Shown: positions 34,855 to 46,984, counted from the stretch's first letter. The stretch: DNA of 64,000 nucleotides from Typhlomys cinereus (GCA_023101885.1 JALPQD010000396.1:1563339-1627338), one strand, 5' to 3'. The notes: generated from the letters alone by a model not told the origin. Translations and numbers: made by a program.

Positions 34855-35175
34855 AAATGAAAGGTTCAGTGGGTCAAGTGTCTGCCATCCATTCACAAAA
34901 GCCCTAGCACCCATGGGAAAAGCCAGGTATGGTAGTAATCCCAATGCTCGGAGGCAAAGCTAGGAGGTTCCCACAGGTTCACTGGCTAAGTAGTGTAGCC
35001 AATAGAAACTTCTACAGCAGAGTGGGACCCTATCTCAAAAATAAGGTGGAAAGTGACAGACAAGACATGAATCATCAACCTCTGGTGTCTACATGTGAAA
35101 AAAGAGGGATGAGCAATTGTACACACATACATGCATGTAAAAGCATGCATACATCACACACACACAACTATATAA
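34855..35175 (+). mobile_element. Composite tRNA/B1-type SINE (B4-like)
   Basis: aggttcagtgggtcaagtgt, then a B1-like body with gtatggtagtaatcccaatg and gaccctatctcaaaaataag, and a CA/TG-rich tail. Same architecture as 34137-34440 and 8046-8330. Confidence 0.55.
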
Positions 35176-35880
35176 AATCCATGTGGCAATATTCTAGAAA
35201 AGTAAGTATGATAACACTGCTTTTGTTCTCATCTGCCAACATCTTGTTGATCTGTAATAGATCAAAATATCCCTAAGAAACTTTACTGGTCTTTTGCATT
35301 TGCCTAACCCACAGGGTCTTAAACATGTGTGTCACAAAAGAGCGATTTGGGAAGTATCAGTGTGCAGTAGTGCCAGCACAATGACACATAACTTTAATAA
35401 ATTAGAATAAATTGGTTATAAACTCTACAGTATTCTGTAAACCTAAAAACTACATGGTTTACAAATAAAAATTTAGGGACAAATGACCCTAGTTATAAAA
35501 GCCCACACCCATGCTCTCAAGCATGTCTTACTTTCTTGCACACCCCTCTCTTTCTCTTGACCTACATGCTTAAATCTGGATTAAAATATCTTTATTAGTC
35601 TCTCTCCAAACAACAGGAATAAAGATTTTTAAAAGCATGAGCACTTGAAGACTTGGGGCTCTTACTCTTGAGGAGATACAAAGCTATGAGATGTCAGTCA
35701 CCAAATGTCTGAAGAGGTATCAGATAATGAAGTGTTAGAATTACCAGTGCATAGACATTATATTGAAGCTTAATCTTAGGCAAAACTTGAAGAAATGCAG
35801 AGTGTCTTAAAGATAGGATCAGCATCTTTCACAGTAGTGATTACCTTTCTTCCTTGGGGAGCACAAACAGATATGTCCAG
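35176..35880. other. Intergenic, nothing recognised
   Basis: AT-rich sequence without a recognisable family. Confidence 0.45.
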
Positions 35881-36303
35881 TGTCATAGTTAAGCACAAGT
35901 GTCAACTTGACTGTTCAGGGTCAAGCTCTGGGCACCGTTGTAGAGAGTTGAGGGTTGAGTTAAGCCCAGAGCAAACCTGAAGGAGATTGTCTAGCTGATG
36001 GGGAAAACCCAGCCCATGGTGGGTGGGATTAGGCCCTGGATAAATCACAGAGAGGTGGTTGAGAGAATTAGCCTCCTTCTGTATACTTGGTCAGACATGC
36101 TGGTCCGGCAAGTAAGGATTGTCCATCTCTCAGCCATTATGTGGTGATGATGTGGCCAGTTCCCTGAGCCCTGGAATTGGTGTGTGCTCTCCAGTTAAGC
36201 TAGACTAAGAACTGTAACCAGACTGTCGTAAAGAAATAAACCCCTTGTTCCCTTAAGCCGTCTGATGGTCATTTATCAGCAATAATGCAGGCGAACTGCA
36301 ACA
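35881..36303 (+). mobile_element. URR1-like non-autonomous hAT element, full-length copy
   Basis: Starts gtgtcatagttaagcacaag and includes aacccagcccatggtggg. It ends with aataaaccccttgttccctt, tgctgataaatg-type sequence and gaactgcaac. The reverse complement of 61443-61886 matches it along its whole length, which defines both ends. There is no coding capacity, as expected for a MITE-like hAT derivative. Confidence 0.7.
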
Positions 36304-36711
36304 TCCGGTTATATTGTGAACTTGCTCTAGAGAGTCAAGTTTTCTTTTCATCCTGATATCAATTCCATCTATGATTTTCACTTGCAATTTAATTGTCTTC
36401 AAGTCTTTAGAGCCTGAAGCTCTGATCTTGAATCTACAAAACATAATTTCTATGGAATTAGGTTCAGGAATTCTTTTGCCACACAATGTGTTGAAAATTA
36501 ATAGAAAGATGAAAGTTGGATCTGTGCAGAAATGTAGTGGAGGCTTCAAGTGAAGAGCATGTTGACTCAAAGGCCCGCATGGATAATTATCTTAGGAAAT
36601 AGTCAACAAACAAATAGAGGTATCTATCCAGCTACCTTAAATATACTACTGAGGAAATGGATGCTGTGTCATGGAAAATAGCTCTCTTCAGCCCACTCCA
36701 TTGATGAGGCC
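36304..36711. other. Intergenic, nothing recognised
   Basis: Unassigned sequence between a hAT copy and an L1 3' end. Confidence 0.45.
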
Positions 36712-36905
36712 ATTTCCTTTTACTTATCCAGCTTTACTCCCTAAGAATAGACAAGTCAGAGAGAACCCTGCAGTCCACAGAAGCAGAGAGGCAGAAGGGC
36801 AGAAGGCAGAATGGATTAATGAAGGAAAGGGAAGGAAATGGGAGGGAGGTAGAACAGAGGGAAGCATGGATAAATACTCAATATGCTTATAAAACTAGAA
36901 AAACA
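36712..36905 (+). mobile_element. L1 3' UTR end, family B
   Basis: agacaagtcagagagaaccc, then gtccacagaagca, a GGAGGGAGGT purine block, actcaatatgcttataaaac and ctagaaaaa match the distal half of 24225-24665. It is 5'-truncated to under 200 bp. Confidence 0.65.
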
Positions 36906-36920
36906 AAATAATTTTTTAAA

Positions 36921-37260
36921 AGATCTGGGGATATGTCATCACAGTTAAAGCACTTGCTGTACAAACAAAAGGATCTGAGTTCAGATCCCCAAATCCCACG
37001 TAAAAAACAAAACAAAACAAGCAGGCAGGGCAGTGTACCTATAACTTCAGCCTTGGAAGGCTGACAATTTCCAGCACAATCTGACTAGCCAGACTGTCCT
37101 AAAACTCAGTGGCTTTAATTAGAGACCCAGTGTTAAAACATAAGGTGCAACAGGCACATACACTCAAAAGCACATGTACCTCCGTACACATGTGTAACTG
37201 CCTGCATGCAAACATGTAAACTCATGTTTACACCCCATGGCAACATATACATGAAAAGAA
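36921..37260 (+). mobile_element. B2-type SINE with composite body
   Basis: Head gatctggggatatgtcatca, B-box region gatctgagttcagatcccc, an A/C-rich linker, then a B1-like or B4-like middle and a CA-rich tail. Confidence 0.6.
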
Positions 37261-37415
37261 AAATCATTTGTTGAATAATATTTAACAATATTTCAGAAAG
37301 AGAAAGAATGTAAATACTCAGGGAAGTATTCAGTAAACAACAAACTGTCTAATTTAAATGAGGAATTTGGGTATGGGGGGAATCAGGGAGTATATGTGAA
37401 GAAAAGGAGAGATTT

Positions 37416-38866
37416 TTTTTTTAGTCCCTTCCCTTCCTTCACCCCCTACCCCCCTGTGCCTCCCTGCCCTCCCCCTTCCTTCCTCATTCCCCAGTACCTC
37501 CCCCTCCCATCTCCGGAGCATGCCAAACTCTCCTCTGGATCCTCCTCTCCGATGAGGTGCAAGGACCCAGTGCTTTTCCCAGAGCCGTTTCCTGTGTTCC
37601 CTTTAAGCATAGGAACACTGCTGTGGCTGTCAATCCCTTGCCGCCAAGGATCCTAGTGCCTTTAGCAAACGCTAGACTTTGTGGGGTCAATAGTGTGTTG
37701 GACATTGCGCAGAGCACGCAGTCCAAATATGATTGCGTCGGCCCTAACTTGTGTGGTGTATCTTGCATATCATTACTCCTCCCATCCTTGTGCTCTTACA
37801 ATCTTACTGCCTCCTCTTCCGCAAATTTCCCTGAGCTTCAGGATGGGGAGACATTAGACTGGCCTAGTTCCAGGTAGTTGATACAGAGTCTCTGATGTTC
37901 TGGATTATGGTTTGTTGATTTTTTTTTTCAGTTTTGCTGCTCCTGTAATACCCTTACTCCATCCTGATGGGTATTGGATATCACCCCCTGGCTAGAGATA
38001 AAAACCTGTTAAATTAGAGTCTTGTTATAAGAGTATATTGAAAGGTAGATGTAATAAAAGTAGGAAACTGCGGTGAGAGAGGGGTCAATCACCATTTGCG
38101 AAATGGTTACTTTCTATCTGCCAGACTATATGCCCTCCCCTTCTGGTAAGATCATACCCCATCAGTTGTAAATGATCAGGAAGGAAAGTCTGTGAACTTA
38201 ACCAGATGTCTCATTACTTACTTGTAGTCCTTGATGGTGGCCTATTTGCTCTGCTGTAACATACATGGTCCCCTCTCTCCTTGTTACTGGTGTGTCCCTC
38301 CTTCCCCATTCCTCCTGTTCATAATCTTTGCAATTACTGTAAGTATTACAGAGATTTATCTTTGAGTGTCTCTAAGTGGGTTTGGTACTATTAGGGAGCC
38401 AACTATTAGGGAGTACATACAGCACTTAATTTTCTGTGTCTGGGATACTTCACTCAGTATAATTGTTTTAATTTCATCCACTTCCCAGCAAATTCCATTA
38501 ATTCATCATTTTTGATGGCTGAGTAGTACTCCATTGTATAGAGTACTCCTTTTCCTTATCCACTCGTCAACTGTTGGACATTTGGGTTGATTCCATGACT
38601 TTGCTATTGAAAACAGTGCTGCTTGAACATGGTCGTGCTTGTGCTATCGAGGTGAACCTCTGCTGTATGGGGAGTTATTCCCAAAAGTGGAATCTCAGGT
38701 TCATATGGCATTTCAATCTTTAATTTCTTTAAGAATCTCCAGACGGCTCGCCAGAGTGGCTGTATGAGGCTGCATTCCCACCAGCAATGTAGGAGAGTTC
38801 CCCTCTCTCCACATCCTCTCTAGCATTTTTTGTTCTTTGTATTGTGGATTTTTGCCATCCTGACTG
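37416..38866 (-). mobile_element. L1 3' end: ORF2 C-terminus plus family-A 3' UTR
   Basis: On the minus strand the copy begins in the ORF2 C-terminal region (near 38866) and includes MEYYSAIKND-type coding sequence at about 38500-38540. It passes ORF2 and runs through a roughly 1 kb 3' UTR to a T-rich end at 37416-37424. The final block with tgtacctgttaag is lacking. A short direct repeat gagagattt at about 37407 and 38867 is a candidate target site. It shows where the 3' UTR of the 29.5-33.3 kb copy should have been. Confidence 0.8.
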
Positions 38867-38875
38867 AGAGATTTA

Positions 38876-39235
38876 TTTCTTAAAACTGGATCAAAGGACT
38901 GTGGAAGCTAGCAAGCGTGAATTGACTGGAGATCCAGGGAAGAGGCAATATGGCAGTTCAAGTTCCAAGATCTTTCAATAACGGTTCTCTCCTGAGGGAA
39001 ATGGGGTAAGCTGACATTATTCTAACCAAGGAAAAGTGTTCAGCTAGTTAGATGAGGCCCATGTACATTACAGAGTGCAATCTGGTTTACTCGAAGTCCA
39101 CCACTTTAAATGTTAGTGTCATCCTCCCCCAAACTGCACTACCCCAAAATTTACTATAAAAGCACCCTGAATCATGTTTCACCAAGTGACTGAGCAATGA
39201 CCTAGGCAAGTGGACACATAAATTAACTATTTCAA
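38876..39235. other. Intergenic, nothing recognised
   Basis: Unassigned sequence with no repeat or gene signal. Confidence 0.45.
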
Positions 39236-39376
39236 GTCAGATGTGGTGGCACTTGCCTATAGTCCCAGTCGCTCAGGAAGCTAATGAGGGAGGCTAGACG
39301 ATCAAGGCCTGTCTGGGGAGCATAGTGAGAGCCTGTCTCAGAAAGAAAGAAAAGAAAAATAGGAGGAAGGAAAAGG

Positions 39377-39408
<32 letters not shown>

Positions 39409-39420
39409 GAGAGAGAGAGG
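39236..39420 (+). mobile_element. B1-type SINE with AG-rich tail
   Basis: cagatgtggtggcacttgcc, then tatagtcccagtcgctcagg and gagcctgtctcagaaag, is a clear B1/PB1 body. Its A-rich tail has grown into a GAGA/GACA microsatellite (39376-39420). Confidence 0.8.
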
Positions 39421-39834
39421 TGAAAGATAAAAAAGATTAGCCTTCAGTAAAATTTGAAAAGAGTCACCCTTGAGACACAAAGAACTGAGAAACAGAACGA
39501 AGCTAACAAAAGTGATTTGACACCTTCCCACACTGCCCTTTGCTTCTGAAAGAACATCTCATAACCCAGAATTATTTAAAATGCTATATTAAGTATATGG
39601 TTTTTAATTTTTTTTGCTTTCAGTATATGTGTCTGTGTGTGTGTGTGTGTACATGTGTGTGCTATGACATGTGTGTAGAGTGGAGGTCTGAGAACAACTT
39701 TTCAGAGTTGGTTCTCTGTAGAGATACCCACGTATCAAATTCAGGTCATTGAGCTTGGCAAGTGCCTTTACCTGCTGAGCCGTCTTTCCTGACTTAGTGA
39801 CTTTGTTTTAGAATATATTAATCCCTTAATTAAG

Positions 39835-40425
39835 GGTTCTCTAGAGAAACAGAGCCAAATAGAATGATTATATATACATATATACATATATAAAAAGGAG
39901 CTCATTAGATTGACTTACAAGATAATCTATCTGAGTAGTTCAACAATAACTGCCTTAGCTTCTCAGTTCAGGAGCTGGATAGTTTAGTAGTCCCTGTCTG
40001 GTGGTAAAGGCTGGCTGGAGGATTCCTGAAGAAGCTCCTAATGGTCTCAGTAAGTTGCCAAGATCAAATGATTCCCAAATAGTTCCTGAAACACAGTCAT
40101 CTGGGAGAACTGAAGCATTTAGGCTCCAACATCAGCAAAGAACAGCAACAGGAAAGAACGGCAGCTGGGAAGAACAGCGCAGGTAAGAACGGCAGCAGGA
40201 CAGCAAAAAGAAATGATAAACAGTAGCAACCAACAAGGAGCTAACTAGAAGGAGAAGAAGAGTCCAACACTTCCCTCTTGCACTCCCTTTATCTGGTCCA
40301 CTACTAGATGGTACTTGTCCATCAGTGGTTGGGTCTTCACTCAAGGGTTTGACTATCAATTCTTCACAGCTGTATCCAAGGCCCAGCCTGCAACTGTCAA
40401 GTTGGTATCTGTTTCTATCACTTCC
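39835..40425 (+). mobile_element. Dispersed medium-reiteration repeat, copy 2 (MER1/hAT-like)
   Basis: Starts agggttctctagagaaacag with a TATA/CATA-rich stretch and aaaaaggagctcattag, and ends gcaactgtcaagttggta. The second half matches 8480-9060 in order. The terminal sequences resemble hAT/MER1 elements; family not certain. Confidence 0.55.
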
Positions 40426-40439
40426 AGGAATTGTCCTTA

Positions 40440-40850
40440 TGAGTGACTACTAGTGTGGCACTATCGATTCAGGGAGGCCCTAGCCCGCACTCCCGAATCC
40501 AGGAGGTCTGGCTACAGACAAGCTGGGACAAGTATGGACATTCCCCGAACATGTCCCAATAGAGGAACCATACAGGTGGAGGGATAAACAACCAATGGGA
40601 AGGAGGGATGAACAACCAATGGGAAGTGGCCATCTAACCTGGACACCTAGTAAACATCTAAATGATTGGTGGCTGCTTCCCCCCACCCCCAGCAGAGAGG
40701 TGGCCATACCTGATTGGACCCCAACCCTATATAAGTCCAAACACTTCCTGACTAAAGTTTCCGTTGCCCCCTGGCCTGGTGGGGATACTAGAATACTGGT
40801 CACTCTGATATTAGACATGTTTTATACTTGCAACTACATGTAAATTCCAA
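40440..40850 (+). mobile_element. Probable solo LTR of an old endogenous retroviral element
   Basis: About 400 bp of GC-richer sequence with promoter-like layout. Two tandem CCAAT-box units (gataaacaaccaatgggaag at 40586 and gatgaacaaccaatgggaag at 40609) precede another ATTGGT/ATTGG pair and a TATATAAG box at 40731. A CT-rich, R-like region (ttccgttgccccctggcctg) follows. No internal retroviral genes are present. The boundaries are uncertain and I cannot name the family. Confidence 0.45.
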
Positions 40851-40939
40851 ATAGGTCCTATTTTTGTCAAGTGAATGGACACTAATGTCTTTCATGGTCC
40901 ATTGGGATTGAAAGAAAGGAATTCCAAGGAAAATAAAGA

Positions 40940-41047
40940 TTCACAGGATGGCTCATGTTTATAATCTCAGGACTAGAGAGGCTGAGGCAAGAGGATTGGA
41001 GGATTGCTGTGAGTTTAAGGCCAGCTTGAGTTGCAGAGTGAGAACCA
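40940..41047 (+). mobile_element. B1-type SINE fragment
   Basis: ggatggctcatgtttataat, then ctcaggactagagaggctga and gtttaaggccagcttgag, is a 7SL-derived B1 left body. Confidence 0.75.
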
Positions 41048-41222
41048 GGGGCAGACTAGATAGTTCAGTGGGCAAGGAATCTATCCACAAACCTAGGAAC
41101 ATGAGTTTGATCTTCAGAAGTCTGCATGGTATAAGAAGAGAACTGACTTCCAAAAGTTGTCCTCTAGCCTCTAACCACATGCCATTAAATGCATGTGTGT
41201 TCTCCCACACACACACTAAAAT
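41048..41222 (+). mobile_element. B2-like SINE
   Basis: gactagatagttcagtgggc, then gaacatgagtttgatcttca and the body agaagagaactgacttccaa, ending in a short CA run. It adjoins the B1 piece, giving a B1+B2 tandem. Confidence 0.7.
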
Positions 41223-41369
41223 ATTAAGAAACAAAATAACAAAAATTGCCTATGTTAAAATATTCATGTTAATGCTATCAAAGAGAGAGGAAAGCAAATA
41301 CAACCAATGGAATGACTCATTTTCTCCTTAAATCAGCATCAAAAGAATTCAGGAAATACAGATGGTAGA

Positions 41370-41715
41370 AATTTGAGTTGTCCCCCACAGGCTCTTGTGT
41401 TTGAATCCTTAGCTGATATTAATATTTGGGAAGGTTGAATCAATTTTAGGAAGTGGAGCTATGCTAGAAGAAGGCACCTCACAAGGGGCAGGCCTTGGGG
41501 TTTTGGTTGCTGAAACCTGTTTCCCCTAGTTCTGTCTCTTGCTTTCCCTGCATGCATGATGACTGCTCTGGCCTGAGCAGCTGATAGCTTCTGATGCCCA
41601 CCAAGCCCTTTCTGCCATAATGGACTGATCTTTCCCCTGGAACCATAAGACAAATAGATCTCCAATTCTCTCCTTAAATCGACTCTGAGCATCACAAAGT
41701 AACTATAACAAAGAG
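41370..41715 (+). mobile_element. hAT-Charlie-type (RCHARR1-like) partial copy
   Basis: ggctcttgtgtttgaatcct, aagtggagctatgctagaag, aggccttggggttttggttg and ctgccataatggactgatct follow the same order as 7760-7980. The right end is cacaaagtaactataacaaa. Confidence 0.55.
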
Positions 41716-41740
41716 ACTGTTTTTTTTTAAGTCATGAATT

Positions 41741-41746
41741 TTTATT
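41741..41746 (-). promoter_or_regulatory. Candidate SLC7A13 poly(A) signal
   Basis: TTTATT on the plus strand is AATAAA on the minus strand, about 280 nt past the SLC7A13 stop. The 3' UTR would run from 42026 to about 41725. Not proven; other A-rich signals exist nearby. Confidence 0.45.
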
Positions 41747-42026
41747 ATAGGTACATCACAAATTCAGTAGAAAATGGATAAGATAGAGAAATAAATGAAA
41801 GAATGAATACAAATCAAGGTGTTAAGCTACACAAAGTGAGACTTTTTTTTTCTTTTTTTTAACAAAAGCAGAGCTTTAGCTATACAAAACAACTTGTAAT
41901 TTTAAAGATAAGTACCATCCCTAGTTACCTTTATGCACATTATTCCAGTTCTGAAATTTACTGTCATTCATATTCAATCATATACTTAACCTTTATTTGG
42001 AACATGATGAGTTTTTGGAAGGTGAT

Positions 42027-42287
42027 TTAATGTAAAGTCTCTACTTTTAACACCTGTTCATCAGACACATCAGGGATACAAATATTGAATAATAATTGCA
42101 TATACAGAGTCATCTTCTCAAACCAAACCAACCTCAATTTGAAATGTATTAATGGAATATAAAACAGCAGCCCACTGAAAAGAAAGAGAAGCACGTAGAT
42201 ATAATGCATCTTTGGGGAGTTTACCAGTGGAATCAAAACCAAGCACAGGCAGATGGCTATTGTTATGAATGTGAATGGCAAAAATAC
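42027..42287 (-). CDS. SLC7A13: SLC7A13 exon 4 (terminal coding exon)
   Basis: Encodes 86 residues and TAA (42029-42027). It starts VFLPFTFITIAICL, passes IPLVNSPKMHYIYV and LLFYIPLIHFKL, and ends NICIPDVSDEQVLKVETLH. This covers the last two membrane segments and the cytoplasmic C-terminus of the SLC7 family transporter AGT1/XAT2. The acceptor is TTTTTCCAG, phase 0, joining PYK from exon 3 to VFL. The tail past PDVS resembles the longer rodent form rather than the human one. Confidence 0.94.
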   Translation of the reverse strand, partial: VFLPFTFITIAICLCLVLIPLVNSPKMHYIYVLLFLFSGLLFYIPLIHFKLRLVWFEKMTLYMQLLFNICIPDVSDEQVLKVETLH

Positions 42288-45200
42288 CTGGAAAAAAAGC
42301 AAAATTAAAGAAAATAATTAGATATCAAAATAGCTATAGAAGTAAAAATACCAAGCTAATACTAGAAAACAGCCTAATGGCTGTTAAGTTGGATAAACTT
42401 GCTCAGAAACTGTTATCTGCAAGGCTATTGGTTGAAGGTAATGAGCCTCTAGCTGTGACCCTCAGGAGTGGTAAAGGTCTTAACCTTCTGTTAGTAAGAC
42501 GTCCACCTGAAGCTCTAAATGACCTGAACAATTTTTAGGGGAAGCGTCTAGAGATTGTTGGAGGCCCCAATATTTTCCCTGGAAAATATTCCAAATCAGA
42601 AAGAAATTCAAGATAAAACTTTGTCTTTATCCCCCATCGATCAGATAAAGGATTAATTAACAGTTAAGTATTATTATTTCATATGCTCAACGTATTAAGA
42701 ATGAAACAAATCATGACTAAAAAGCAAAAAGAAAAAGTCTCTTTGGACAAAAATGTTTCTAATTTTTGTTTTGTTTTTAACTTTCTTTTTGTTAAAAAAA
42801 CTTAAAGATTCACCTTTGGATTCCTTCCACCCATTTTAAGATGTCTTTTAGAAATATGAATTTATATCTTGTTATAGCAAGGCTGGTCACAATTTATGAA
42901 CCCCTTTTATAAGAAAGACGTTCATTTGGGGCTTAAATAATTAACAATATCCTCTTGATTTCTAAAATACACCTGAGAAAGCTAATCTACCATCTCACAG
43001 CTAAATAATTCAGAGAAGAAAAAAGAGCACTCATGTGGGCAGACAAGAAAAACCTTGTAGTTAAGGTTACCCTGGCCTCCTTTTTTGATTCAAGTCTAAG
43101 TCAAATAATAATATAAATAATAATAGCCATTGATTTGGCACCCTAGATATCTTGTATGCCATTGTATAATCCATCAAATATTTCTAGGAGGCAAGTATTA
43201 ATCATTTACATTGTAAATAAGGAACTGAGGATTTAAGGTTAAATAGTAAGAGTTAGCTCAGAAAACAAGCTCAAGAACTGGCTCTGAGCCCACGTTCTTA
43301 TGCTGTTTCTTAGTGTATTTCAAATCTATCAATAGTTCATAACCTCTTTTTAATTATGTATCAGTAGGTCAGTAATAAAAACATAGGTGTGGGACAGAAA
43401 ACGGCAAAGAAGAGACAGATTTTAGAATATACAGGATGTGAAAAAAAGAGGCGAGGACATCTTAGGGAAATCCTCCAAGGGAGACCACAAACATCAGCCG
43501 TGCACTAAGTCATATCCTTCTTCCCCCAGACTTCTCTGACCATCTTCTGGAGGTCACAGTGTGGAAGTATAGTTTTGACTGTCCAAATACTTTATAACCT
43601 GTTTTAATATACAAGCCACACACTGGAAAAAGGACAACATAAAAAAGCGGTTCTAGGATATTTAGATATCTACATGTAGAAGAATGAAAATTGATCATTA
43701 CCTCTCACTTTACACAAAAAAACAACTGAAAATGGATCAAAGTATTCAACATTACACTTGAAACTTTGAAACTTTTAGAAGAAAGAGTAGGGAATACACT
43801 TGAAGTGATAGACCTAAGCAAAAAATTTTTGAACAGGATCCCAAACACCCAGGAATTAGGATCAATAATCAAAAGTGGGACTTAAGTAAATTATAAAGCT
43901 TCTGTTCTGCAAAAGAAACCATCAATTGTGCAAAAAGACGACCCACAAAATGGGAAAAAAAAATCTTTGCTAGATGCAAATCTGACAAAGGATTAATCCA
44001 CAAAGTATACAAAGAACTCAAAAAATTAAACAACAAAAAAGAAAACAACTCAATTTAAAAGCAGTCCCTGGAGATAAAAGGGAACTTTTCACAAAAAGAA
44101 ATTCAAACATCAAACAATATCTTTAAAAATGCTCGACTTCCCTGGTCATCAGGGACATACAAATTAAAACTACACTGTGATACTATCATACACCAGCCAT
44201 ATTAGCCCAGATCAAAAACATAAACAATGAATGTTGTTAAAGATGTGGAGGAAAGGAAGCATTTATTCATTGCTAGTATGAGTGTAAATTAGTACAGCCA
44301 CTTTGTAAATCAATATGGAGTTTCCTCAAAAAGCTAAAAATGATCCAGATATATGATCCAGATATATCACCCAAGGACTCTATATCTTATCACAAAGACA
44401 CTTGTTCTTTCATATTTATTAGAGTCCATTTAAAATAGCAAGATAATGGACCAGCTCACATGCCCATCAACAGAGGAATGGGTAATGAAACAATGGTACA
44501 TGATGGAATATGACTCAGATAAGCAGGATGTAATCATAGAATTTTCTGGTAAATGGATGAAACTTGAAAATGTAATATTAAACAAGTTCTCACAGAGAAA
44601 GACAAATACCATATGTTCTCTCTTATATGCAGATGCTAGCATTGAACTCTTGAAGAACATAGAAATCACATCTTATTCCTTTCTGTACCCAGAGGATGCA
44701 GCAAAGTACTTAAATATAATCATTCATAAGTACTCAAATACCCAAGAATTAAATAAAGCTGGAGGAAAGAAATGGAAGAGAGAGTGAAAAGGAAAGATGG
44801 TTATAGATCAACCCAAGTTGTTATGGAGGAATTGCTTCCTTATTCCTGATGTTCTTTCTTATACCTTTTCCTTTGTGAAATTCAGACACACCAAAGAGAC
44901 TACAAGAGATTTGAATCCACCCCATGCTATGTGAGCCTGGGTCAGTTTAGCTTATAAAACTGTTTTTTCTTCTCTAGACTGTACATTAAAACAATAGTGT
45001 TCAATTTTTATATTAATAAATATTAAAGTGATTATTTAAGCAAGCTATGAACATACTTTCTAATCATTCAAAATTATTTTATTATGATGATGACAAGTTT
45101 CCCTAAGTAAAATCCTGATGCTTTCAAGTTTTTGCTTATTTCTTTTTCTACAATTATAAGGCCCTCTCATCATCTAGGAAATGTTTACTTGTCAAGACTG

Positions 45201-45629
45201 AAAGTAGGTTTACAAGTAGAAAAGTGCAGAAATGGAATTAGATGATGATCAACATCAGAAAAGCAAATGTTATCATTCACGATTTCACTTTGTCTCTTCT
45301 GTTTCTCCTTAGCTAACTCTGCCTCTAGCTGTAGAAGATAGCAGCATGCATAGTTACACAAGTATGCCTAATAAACTCAAAGGTCAAAAGACTCACAACA
45401 ATCTTACACCTCTCTCTCTACCAAATCATGACATGAAACCTAAGAAGTTTTATAATGTGAAGATCCTAACCACCAAAAATTAAGATTAAAATTAAGACCA
45501 TAGTATCCTTATATGTTCTACAATTTGTGCATCATAAAATATATACTTAGAGAAATTATAAAGTTTTCAACAGTTTACATTTGGTAACATTTACTTCACA
45601 TGGAAAATAACTGGCAGACCCACTTTTAC
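42288..45629 (-). other. SLC7A13 intron 3
   Basis: Intron of about 3.3 kb. It contains an old plus-strand L1 3' region (43670-44870), so that L1 is antisense to the gene. The interval 42300-43670 has no recognised repeat; a plus-strand open frame at 42290-42538 has no family match. Confidence 0.75.
43670..44870 (+). mobile_element. Old L1 ORF2 C-terminal fragment
   Basis: gatcattacctctcacttta, then aagtgggacttaagtaaatt, aaagacgacccacaaaatgg, caaaggattaatccacaaag and gaatatgactcagataagca follow the C-terminal part of L1 ORF2. A readable stretch at 44446-44600 gives CPSTEEWVMKQWYMMEYDS, matching the MEYYSAIKND region. More diverged than the 29.5 kb copy and from a different, older L1 lineage. 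Confidence 0.8.
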
Positions 45630-45991
45630 CTTATAAGGTCTGTGTAGATTGGGCTCCTGGTATCGCAGTTTCAGTATTCCTATCATTGAAAGCATAGTCC
45701 AAATAGAAACCACAAAATAAAGATAGTTTATCAGTTCAATTAGACTTGTTAAGACAATTGCAATGGATCCCATACTGACATTCAACAGCACAGACATAAA
45801 TGGAGAGGAATGGGTGTTAAGTGTACAAAATATCAAAGGCAACTGGCCTTGTTGGCCTGCAATATATGTTATTCTGGCTGATTCAAGAACGGTAGTCACA
45901 AGGTTAATAAATAATGAGGCAGAAATAGCAAAAGGAACAACCCATGTTAATTTGGGGAAAACTCTATCAGTCCATGTAATAGCCACAGCAT
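45630..45991 (-). CDS. SLC7A13: SLC7A13 exon 3
   Basis: 362 nt: two bases completing a split Asp codon, then 120 residues from AVAITWTDRVFPKLTW to EPNLHRPYK. It covers several membrane helices, with LPLIFCTLNTHSSPF and MIGILKLRYQEPNLHRPYK typical of this subfamily. The acceptor is TTTCTCTGCAG and the donor GTAAAA. No frameshift or stop. The sequence is closer to the rodent than to the human protein. Confidence 0.95.
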
Positions 45992-46268
45992 CTGCAGAGA
46001 AACATAAATACATAAAGAAATGTGTCAGGAAAGAGAATCCAACAATAAACATTTACATAATACTGTCAAAACTTAAAAATTTACTAATAAAAATTAATTT
46101 TTATTCCCTTGTTTAATATTTAAGTAATGTCTGATGCATGCACTTGCCCATCTTAGCACCACTAGGCTTCATCATGGATAGCTATCATTTTTGTGTTTTC
46201 TAATGAAAAGATCAGGAACTTTTGAAGGCAAAGAACCTTCATTTCTTTCCTAAAAATCTAGTAATTCA

Positions 46269-46563
46269 GGGGCTGGAGAGGTAGCTCAGAGGTTAAGCCT
46301 CTGCCTTGCAGGCTGAAGGTCCTGAGTTCAGATCCTAGAACCCGAGACCTCACGAATAGACGCCGGGCAGAAGCGGGGCAGCCTGCGTTTCTGGTTCTGG
46401 TAGGGCGGAGCCTGTAAATCCCGGGGCAAAGTAAACAAGGAGGAGGTGGTCCATGGTGGGTCCTGAATTCACCCGTGGTTCTACACACACACACACACGC
46501 ACACACACGCACACATGCACAATTGAATAAATAATAATAAAAAATTAAAATACAAACAAAAAA
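46269..46563 (+). mobile_element. Young B2-superfamily SINE (DIP-like) with TSD
   Basis: Head ggggctggagaggtagctca, B-box region gagttcagatcct, body gacgccgggcagaagcgggg and ggttctggtagggcggagcc, a CA-rich run at 46483-46518 and an AATAAT tail. A perfect 11-bp target-site duplication ctagtaattca lies at 46258-46268 and 46564-46574. It is antisense to SLC7A13. Confidence 0.9.
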
Positions 46564-46984
46564 CTAGTAATTCACTAACTGGCAGAGTGAGCTTTCAATG
46601 AACACTAAGAAATGGATTATTGAAGACCTTACTTATTTTCTAAAACTAGCAGAAAGGATGTTAACAGAAGCAGCCAAGTTCGAGAGTACAGCTCAACACT
46701 GTTGACAGACAAACGAGACTTACCCATTTCATAGTTCAATTTAAAATACTTAGAAAATCAAAATAGTGATCGTGTTGTCTGAGACTTATCTAAACTACAG
46801 ACAAGCAGATCTCAGCTATAGGAGATTTTGTTCATTAGTTATCATGTGATACTATCTGGCGACTTGCTTGACTTCTCATAAATGGAGAGATAAGAGGTTT
46901 CTGGCATCCTAGTGAGTAGTGACGAACAATGTTGATAAACTTCCTGCAATGAATTGATTAGCTTATATATCAGAAAACTGTGAT

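Noticed and set aside
5187..42026. PSKH2 or another gene between ATP6V0D2 and SLC7A13
   Set aside because: No kinase motif or exon-like match was seen in the interval. In human, PSKH2 lies on the other side of ATP6V0D2.
42275..42538. 87-residue plus-strand open frame at the SLC7A13 exon 4 boundary
   Set aside because: It overlaps the minus-strand exon and its acceptor, has no recognisable domain and no sign of being a processed pseudogene.
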